Shown: positions 51,905-56,746 of the stretch, piece by piece
Layout of the letters: the number at the start of each line of letters is the position of its first letter
Position numbering within the stretch: position 1 is the stretch's first letter
Assembly (NCBI RefSeq): GCF_001665575.1
Contig: NZ_LZSU01000040.1
Coordinates: 1-56,746, forward strand
Source: Mycobacterium sp. 852013-51886_SCH5428379
GTDB taxonomy: Bacteria > Actinomycetota > Actinomycetes > Mycobacteriales > Mycobacteriaceae
DNA: 56,746 nt
Direction of reading: 5' to 3'
Program-made: the position numbers and the translations under genes
The notes under the pieces: generated by a model
The model's database searches: none
What the model was told of the DNA's origin: nothing
The model's input: the letters and a program-made list of their open reading frames with translations, nothing else

Positions 51905-53446
51905 TCACCTCTTGATCAATTGTGCGAGTTCTTCGACCACCAGCGCCCGCAACTCGGCCCGCAGGGCCTCGTAACCCGGGTCGGCCGAACGGCTGACGGA
52001 CGGGGCGGTGCGCGCCGGTGCCGGGGCGTCGCGGTCGTTGGAGGCGCGGGGGTACTCGGGTACCGCCCCGGCCGGGGTGTGCCAGGGGTTGATTCCGGCG
52101 AACTGGGGCATCGCGACGGACGGATCGCTGTTGTACGCGATGCGGGTCCAGTTCAGCAGATTGTCCGGCCGCAGGTTCTCCCCGATCGAACTGCGCCCGA
52201 TGAAGCCGGTGCCGATCGTCATCGACGGCGCCAGGTTGGTGTCGAGACCGGAGCTGCCGGTGCTGTTGCCGACATTGACCGACACCCGCAGCACCGGCAC
52301 CTGCGTGGCGAATTCGGTTATGACGGAGGCGTTCTCGCTGTGGATTGCGGCAGAGTGTCCGGCCCCGCCGATGCGGACGACGGCGCGTGCGGCGCGGATT
52401 CCGCGGCCGGCGTCAGGCACAGTGGTCATGCCCAGGACCGGCGACAGCTTCTCGTGGGTGAACATCTCCTCGCCGATGACCTGGCCGAACGGCGCCACCA
52501 GCACCCGGGTCTTGGGGGTGACCCGCAGCCCGGCCTGGCCGGCGATCCACGCGGCGTCCCGTCCGACGACGTCGGTGTTGAGGTGTCCGTCGCGGAACAT
52601 GTACTCGCGCAACCGGTTCGCGCCGTCCTCGTCGAGGATGTGTGCGCCGGCGCGCGTCATCGCCGAGCTCAGGGCGCCGGCGATGGACTCCTCGGCGATC
52701 AGCACGGATTCGTTGGTGCACAGCACCGAGTTGTCGAACGCCTTGCTGTCGACGATGCGCTGGGCGGCGGCTGTGACGTCGGCGCTGCCGTCGACGAAGA
52801 CGGGCACGTTGCCGGGGCCGACGCCGAGTGCGGGGGTGCCCGACGAGTAAGCCGCGCGCACCACGCCGGTACCGCCCGTGGCGACGATGACGTCGGTGCG
52901 CTCGTCGGCCATCAGCGCCTCGACCAGAGGGATGGACGGTTCGTCGACCACCTGCACGATGCCGTCGGGAGCGCCCGCGGCCACGGCGGCCTCGGCGAGC
53001 AGCCGGGCGGCGTCGGCCGAGCACCGCTTGGCGCGCGGATGCGGGGCGACCACGACGGCGTTGCGCGTCATCAGCGCGAGCAGCACCTTGAAGTACACCG
53101 TAGAGACGGGGTTGGTGGTGGGGGTCAGTGCGAGGACGACGCCTGCGGGGCGGGGGATTTCGACGATCTTGCTGGCCGGATCCACCCGGGGCGAGACGTA
53201 GTCGTCACCGCGGTAGAAGTCGACGATGCCGCGCGAGCAGGCCCGGTTCTTGATGACCTTGTCGGCGACGACACCCATCCCGGTCTCGGCGACGGCCTCG
53301 GCGGCGAACCGATCGGCCGCGGCGTGGGCGGCATCGGCGACTGCGGTGACGATCGCCGTGACGGCGGTCTGGTCGTACTCGCCGTAGGCGCGGGCCGCCC
53401 AGCGGGCACGCTCGAGCATGTGTCCTGCTGAAGCAAAATCAGTCAT
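51905..53446 (-). CDS. CoA-acylating aldehyde dehydrogenase of the BMC (PduP-like)
   Basis: A 513-residue aldehyde dehydrogenase of the PduP/EutE type, expected to turn propionaldehyde into propionyl-CoA inside the compartment. The catalytic Cys is in DNSVLCTNES; the cofactor region LALTPTTNPVSTVYFK and the GVGPGNVPVFVDGSADV segment are typical. A linker from about residue 455 is rich in Ala, Pro and Asp and leads to a C-terminal amphipathic helix (YEALRAELRALVVEELAQLI), a probable encapsulation peptide. The ATG at 53446 overlaps the stop of the aminotransferase-fold gene by four bases. Confidence 0.93.
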   Translation of the reverse strand: MTDFASAGHMLERARWAARAYGEYDQTAVTAIVTAVADAAHAAADRFAAEAVAETGMGVVADKVIKNRACSRGIVDFYRGDDYVSPRVDPASKIVEIPRPAGVVLALTPTTNPVSTVYFKVLLALMTRNAVVVAPHPRAKRCSADAARLLAEAAVAAGAPDGIVQVVDEPSIPLVEALMADERTDVIVATGGTGVVRAAYSSGTPALGVGPGNVPVFVDGSADVTAAAQRIVDSKAFDNSVLCTNESVLIAEESIAGALSSAMTRAGAHILDEDGANRLREYMFRDGHLNTDVVGRDAAWIAGQAGLRVTPKTRVLVAPFGQVIGEEMFTHEKLSPVLGMTTVPDAGRGIRAARAVVRIGGAGHSAAIHSENASVITEFATQVPVLRVSVNVGNSTGSSGLDTNLAPSMTIGTGFIGRSSIGENLRPDNLLNWTRIAYNSDPSVAMPQFAGINPWHTPAGAVPEYPRASNDRDAPAPARTAPSVSRSADPGYEALRAELRALVVEELAQLIKR

Positions 53447-54723
53447 ACCCGACCCCGCTTCCTGGCCGTCGCCGCCGCCCGGCCGACCGCCACCTCGAGG
53501 CGGTCGAGGACGTCCTCGCACAGGTCGCGGCTCAGCAGCAGCCCGGGTTTGAACTGCAGGACACGCGGATCGAGGGTGGAGAAGATCGCCCACACCCCGT
53601 TCTCGTAGAGCTCACGCATGACGAACTTCGCCCCTTCGGGATGGTCGAACTCCAGCCCGATCACCACGCCGTTCTGCCGGATGCCGATGAACCAGTCCGG
53701 ATAGTCGCGCTGGATCCGGCGCAGCCCCACGTCGAAGATGTCCGCGATGTAGTGCACCATCGAGCGGACCTCGGGCCGGGTGGTGATCTCGAGTGTCTTG
53801 ATGGCGGCCACACAGCCGAGCTCGGACCCGCCGAACGTCGAGATGTGGCCGAACCCGTCCTGGTCGAGCCAGCGGGAGGCGCGGTCGCCGAGGAGCGCGG
53901 CGGTGATCGGGTACACGCCGCCCGAGAGACCCTTGCCGGTGACGATGATGTCGGGCTCGATGTTGTGTTTGGTGATCGCCCACAGCTCGCCGGTGCGCAT
54001 CAGCCCGGTCTGCACCTCGTCGGCGATGTAGAGGGCGCCGTGCTTCTGGGCCAGGGCGTAGCACGCTTCCAGGTAGCCCGGTGGGGGCAGCGGGAAGCCG
54101 TACGTCGCGGGAATGGTCTCCATGATCAGCGCGGCGACGTCATTGCCTGCCAGCGCCTGCTCCATGGCGCCGATGTCGCCGAACGGCACCTTGATGAATT
54201 CGTCGGGCCGGTCGGCGAGGAAGAGTTGCGCGAAGCGATCGTCGCCGGTGGCGACGGCCAGTCCGGTGTGGCCGTGGTAGGCCTTGATGACCGAGACGAT
54301 CTTGCGCCGGCCGGTGGCGTGGCGGGCGCTCTTGAGCGCGATGTCGATGGCCTCGCCGCCGCCCGAACCGAAGGCGACCTTGGATATCGAGTCGGGGGCG
54401 GTCTCCACCAGCCGCTGCGCCAGCGCCGTGCGGGCCACCGACGGGAAATGGTGGTTACCGACGTCGAACATCTCCATGCCCTGCGAAACAGCCTGCATCA
54501 CTTCGGGATTGCGGTGCCCGAGGTTGTAGGTGCCGCCGTTGAGGTGCATGTCGATCAGCCGGCGGCCACCCATGTCCCACAGGAAGTAGCCTTCGCGCTT
54601 GTCGATGACCAGGTCGACGCCGGAGTCGGTCCAGAACTGGGTCTTGTCCGGATTCCAGAACGTCTTCGCGCGCTCCAGCACCTGAGTCTTGGACTCGAAG
54701 GAGAACGTGCCGTAGTCGTACAC
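53443..54723 (-). CDS. Class III aminotransferase-fold enzyme, probable amino-alcohol phosphate phospho-lyase
   Basis: A PLP enzyme of about 426 residues (GTG at 54723, VYDYGTF). The PLP Lys is in VTGKGLSGG, the Asp in YIADEVQTGLMRTG and the phosphate-binding loop in FGSGGGEAIDIALKSAR. In the RMM model it eliminates phosphate and ammonia from phospho-aminopropanol to give propionaldehyde. The frame is open to an ATG at 54834, but that would place the operator-like palindrome (54787-54801) inside the gene, so the shorter start is preferred. Start certainty is low; family is clear. First gene of the BMC operon. Confidence 0.88.
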   Translation of the reverse strand: MYDYGTFSFESKTQVLERAKTFWNPDKTQFWTDSGVDLVIDKREGYFLWDMGGRRLIDMHLNGGTYNLGHRNPEVMQAVSQGMEMFDVGNHHFPSVARTALAQRLVETAPDSISKVAFGSGGGEAIDIALKSARHATGRRKIVSVIKAYHGHTGLAVATGDDRFAQLFLADRPDEFIKVPFGDIGAMEQALAGNDVAALIMETIPATYGFPLPPPGYLEACYALAQKHGALYIADEVQTGLMRTGELWAITKHNIEPDIIVTGKGLSGGVYPITAALLGDRASRWLDQDGFGHISTFGGSELGCVAAIKTLEITTRPEVRSMVHYIADIFDVGLRRIQRDYPDWFIGIRQNGVVIGLEFDHPEGAKFVMRELYENGVWAIFSTLDPRVLQFKPGLLLSRDLCEDVLDRLEVAVGRAAATARKRGRV

Positions 54724-54786
54724 CCCGCCACCGTAAATGGGCGGACCATTCAAGTCAATGGTTGGCGGTTCCTGTTGCGCAGTCGC

Positions 54787-54801
54787 ATTGGTAGTGCCAA
54801 T
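54787..54801. promoter_or_regulatory. GntR-type operator 2 (enzyme operon / permease divergent promoter)
   Basis: ATTGGTAGTGCCAAT has perfect ATTGG/CCAAT arms around a 5-base centre. It differs from the site at 47699-47713 in only three of 15 positions. It lies between the divergent BMC enzyme operon and the permease, the expected place for common control by the locus GntR. Confidence 0.7.
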
Positions 54802-54881
54802 ATTCCTACGGTTCGGTTGTGGTCCACGCCACATCGTCTATCAGGATTCTCTGTACCGCTCGCAGGAAGGCGCGCCCGTAA

Positions 54882-56414
54882 ATGACGGATCAAGCGGTCA
54901 CACCGCAGAACACAGCACCTCAAGGGGTGCAGCGACTCAAGCGTAACGCCGTGGGCACCCTCGGGGTGATCTTCATGGCGGTCGCCACCGCAGCGCCGAT
55001 CACCGCAATGGTCGGCAACGTGCCGATCGCGGTCGGCTTCGGAAACGGTTCGCACGCCCCCGCGGGCTACCTGGTCGCAACGATCGTGCTCGGGCTGTTC
55101 GCGATCGGTTACGCCACGATGGCCAAACACATCACGGCCACCGGTGCGTTCTACGGCTACATCTCCCACGGCCTGGGCCGTATCGTCGGGATGGCCAGCG
55201 GTCTGCTGATCACGATGGCGTACGTCGTCTTCGAGGCCTCGCTGATCGGCATCTTCTCGTTCTTCTTCAAGAACTTCCTGTCGTCGCAGTTCGGCGTCGA
55301 GATCCACTGGATCCTGCCGGCGCTGCTGATGTTGGTGCTCAACGCCATCCTGACGTACTTCGACGTGAATCTGACCGCGAAGGTCCTCGGTGTCTTCCTG
55401 GTGACCGAGATCGTGATGCTCGGTCTGGGTGCGGTAGCGGTGCTGGTGAAGGGCGGCGGTCCGGACGGATTCGCGGTGGCCGAGACGCTCAACCCGATCG
55501 GTGCCTTCACCCCGGCCGCCATCGCGGGCGCCAGCGCGGGCCTCGGCCTGTTCTTCGCGTTCTGGTCATGGGTCGGCTTCGAATCGACCGCGATGTACGG
55601 CGAAGAGTCGAAGGACCCGAAGCGGATCATCCCGCGCGCCACCATGATCGCGGTCCTGGGTGTCGGCCTGTTCTACGTCTTCGTGTCGTGGATGGCGATC
55701 GCTGGCACGGGTCCGTCAAGGGCGCTGGAGCTCGCGCAGGACGCGGACACGTCGTCGGAGATCTTCTTCGGCCCGGTGCGCACCACCTACGGCGAGTGGG
55801 CGATCACGCTGTTCAACATCCTGCTGGTGACGGGTTCGTTCGCGTGCGGGATGGCGTTCCACAACTGTGCCTCGCGCTACCTGTACGCCCTGGGGCGCGA
55901 AGGGCTGTCGAGCGGTCTGCAGAAGACGCTGGGCGCCACGCACAAGAAGCACGGTTCGCCGTACATCGCGTCGTTCGTCCAGAGCGGTATCGCCCTGGTG
56001 CTGATCATGGCGTTCTTCGCCGCCGGTATGGATCCGTACGTGCACATGTACACGCTGTTGGCGATCCTGGGCACGATGGCGATCCTGATCGTGCAGTCGT
56101 TGTGCGCCTTCGCCGTGATCGCGTACTTCCACTTCCACAAGGAGCATCCGTCGAGTGCGCACTGGTTCAAGACGTTCCTCGCGCCGCTGATGGGTGGCCT
56201 CGGCATGCTCTACGTGGTGTATCTGCTGTGGGAGCACAAGGAGTCGGCCGCGGGTACGGCGTCGGGCACGCTGCTGTTCAAGCTTACGCCGTGGATCGTG
56301 GTGTCGGTCTTCGTGATCGGCGCGGCCATGGCGACGTACTTCAAGTACCGCGACGCCCGCCGGTACGAGCTGATCGGCCGGATCGTCTACGACGACAGCG
56401 AGGTTCGCGACTAG
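54882..56414 (+). CDS. APC-family amino-acid/amine permease
   Basis: A 510-residue transporter with 12 hydrophobic helices of the amino acid/polyamine/organocation superfamily. Helix 1 (TLGVIFMAVATAAPITAMVGNVPIA) and the FWSWVGFESTAMYGEESKDPKRIIPRA loop are characteristic. It is divergent from the BMC enzymes and shares the operator region, so it likely imports the substrate (aminoacetone, 1-amino-2-propanol or a related amine). A ribosome site AGGAAGG (54864-54870) is 11 bases before the ATG. Confidence 0.92.
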   Translation: MTDQAVTPQNTAPQGVQRLKRNAVGTLGVIFMAVATAAPITAMVGNVPIAVGFGNGSHAPAGYLVATIVLGLFAIGYATMAKHITATGAFYGYISHGLGRIVGMASGLLITMAYVVFEASLIGIFSFFFKNFLSSQFGVEIHWILPALLMLVLNAILTYFDVNLTAKVLGVFLVTEIVMLGLGAVAVLVKGGGPDGFAVAETLNPIGAFTPAAIAGASAGLGLFFAFWSWVGFESTAMYGEESKDPKRIIPRATMIAVLGVGLFYVFVSWMAIAGTGPSRALELAQDADTSSEIFFGPVRTTYGEWAITLFNILLVTGSFACGMAFHNCASRYLYALGREGLSSGLQKTLGATHKKHGSPYIASFVQSGIALVLIMAFFAAGMDPYVHMYTLLAILGTMAILIVQSLCAFAVIAYFHFHKEHPSSAHWFKTFLAPLMGGLGMLYVVYLLWEHKESAAGTASGTLLFKLTPWIVVSVFVIGAAMATYFKYRDARRYELIGRIVYDDSEVRD

Positions 56415-56436
56415 TAGCGCGTCCCGTTCGGCATCA

Positions 56437-56480
56437 CGGAGGCCTCCGCGGCGTCTTGTCTGACAAGGCATTTCGCCGCG
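56437..56480. terminator. Possible bidirectional terminator hairpins
   Basis: CGGAGGCCTCCG (56437-56448) is a perfect palindrome. It is followed by nested stems: outer CGCGGCG / CGCCGCG (56447-56453, 56474-56480) and inner CTTGTC / GACAAG (56455-56460, 56462-56467). The region lies between convergent genes. A T-tract is absent, as is common in mycobacteria. Confidence 0.45.
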
Positions 56481-56502
56481 GGGGTCTTCGCGTTTTCTCG
56501 AC

Positions 56503-56729
56503 CTACGCGGCGGCCGGTGGTGGTTTGGGTTGGTAGGGGGTGTACCACCACCAGTCGGCGCGTTCCCCGGTCGGTCCGGGGCACGGTTTCACCTCCGGTG
56601 GAGGTGTGGTGGGTGGCCGGGCGAGGGCGCGGTTGGTCATGGGTTGGCCGGTGGCGTCGGTGACGGCGAGGTGGTCGGCGGGTCCGGTGAGGGTGATGTC
56701 GCCGCGGTGATGGGCGCGGTGGTGGAACG
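56503..56729 (-). CDS. 3' fragment of a 13E12/DUF222-HNH family protein
   Basis: Only the C-terminal 75 or so residues are present, cut by the contig end. The Pro-rich tail with the Trp cluster (GERADWWWYTPYQP) and the preceding HHRAHHRGDITLTGPADHLAV fit the C-terminus of mycobacterial DUF222/HNH endonuclease (REP13E12-type) proteins, which occur in many copies per genome. That may be why assembly stopped here. The HNH core itself is not in the window, so the call rests on tail resemblance. Confidence 0.6.
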
Positions 56730-56746
56730 GTCTCTTATACACATGT
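56730..56746. other. Nextera mosaic-end artefact at the right contig end
   Basis: GTCTCTTATACACATGT matches the Tn5 mosaic-end/Nextera adapter (CTCTTATACACATCT) with one mismatch. The genome sequence ends near 56729. Confidence 0.93.

Overview
This is a GC-rich contig from a fast-growing mycobacterium (Mycolicibacterium type). The evidence is gene order: from the left end to about 43 kb it follows M. tuberculosis Rv0192 to Rv0216 (L,D-transpeptidase, zmp1, Rv0199-Rv0201c, mmpL11, Rv0203-type hemophore, Rv0204c, Rv0205, mmpL3, Rv0207c, trmB, Rv0209, Rv0210, pckA, fadD4, fadE3, Rv0216). Extra genes are inserted, and a microcompartment locus of the kind known from M. smegmatis follows on the right. 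Both ends carry sequencing adapter, so the first and last genes are cut. Homologue names and synteny are from memory, not from a search.

Layout. 0-5.1 kb: a cut L,D-transpeptidase, then a tightly overlapping operon (DUF4129 protein, small membrane protein, MoxR ATPase, DUF58 protein, small membrane protein). 5.1-10.9 kb: GntP-type permease, Zmp1 metalloprotease, two Mce-associated-like membrane proteins, a CoA-binding protein and an Rv0201c-like protein. 10.9-17.1 kb: MmpL11, two secreted hemophore-like proteins and a PrrA/PrrB-like two-component system, probably a heme-handling and envelope cluster. 17.1-26.1 kb: DUF3054 protein, M23-like lipoprotein, flippase-like membrane protein, AI-2E family permease, MmpL3 (trehalose monomycolate export), NYN-domain protein and TrmB. 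26.2-30.2 kb: two degenerate GTPase-like proteins and PEP carboxykinase.

30.2-46.9 kb is a catabolic, accessory-rich stretch: TetR with a carotenoid oxygenase, a G6PDH-like dehydrogenase with an SMP-30 lactonase, TerC, FadD4 with an unusual crotonase, an SDR with a divergent XRE regulator, FadE3 with GntR, a hotdog hydratase, a rearranged CaiB-like protein, an amidohydrolase, a cutinase and a CPBP protease. Several of the divergent or intergenic promoters hold clear inverted repeats, and many starts have a TANNNT -10 box 6-7 nt upstream, as expected for leaderless mycobacterial mRNAs.

46.9-56.4 kb is a complete bacterial microcompartment (BMC) locus: GntR regulator, SDR amino-alcohol dehydrogenase, APH-fold kinase, two BMC-T, one BMC-H, one BMC-P, an unknown Pro-rich protein, a CoA-type aldehyde dehydrogenase, a class III aminotransferase-fold enzyme and a divergent amino-acid permease. 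It matches the RMM / aminoacetone (1-amino-2-propanol) utilisation compartment described in M. smegmatis. Two near-identical 15-bp palindromes, one before the GntR gene and one in the permease/enzyme divergent promoter, suggest one regulator for the whole locus. The contig ends in the 3' part of a probable 13E12/DUF222-HNH family gene.
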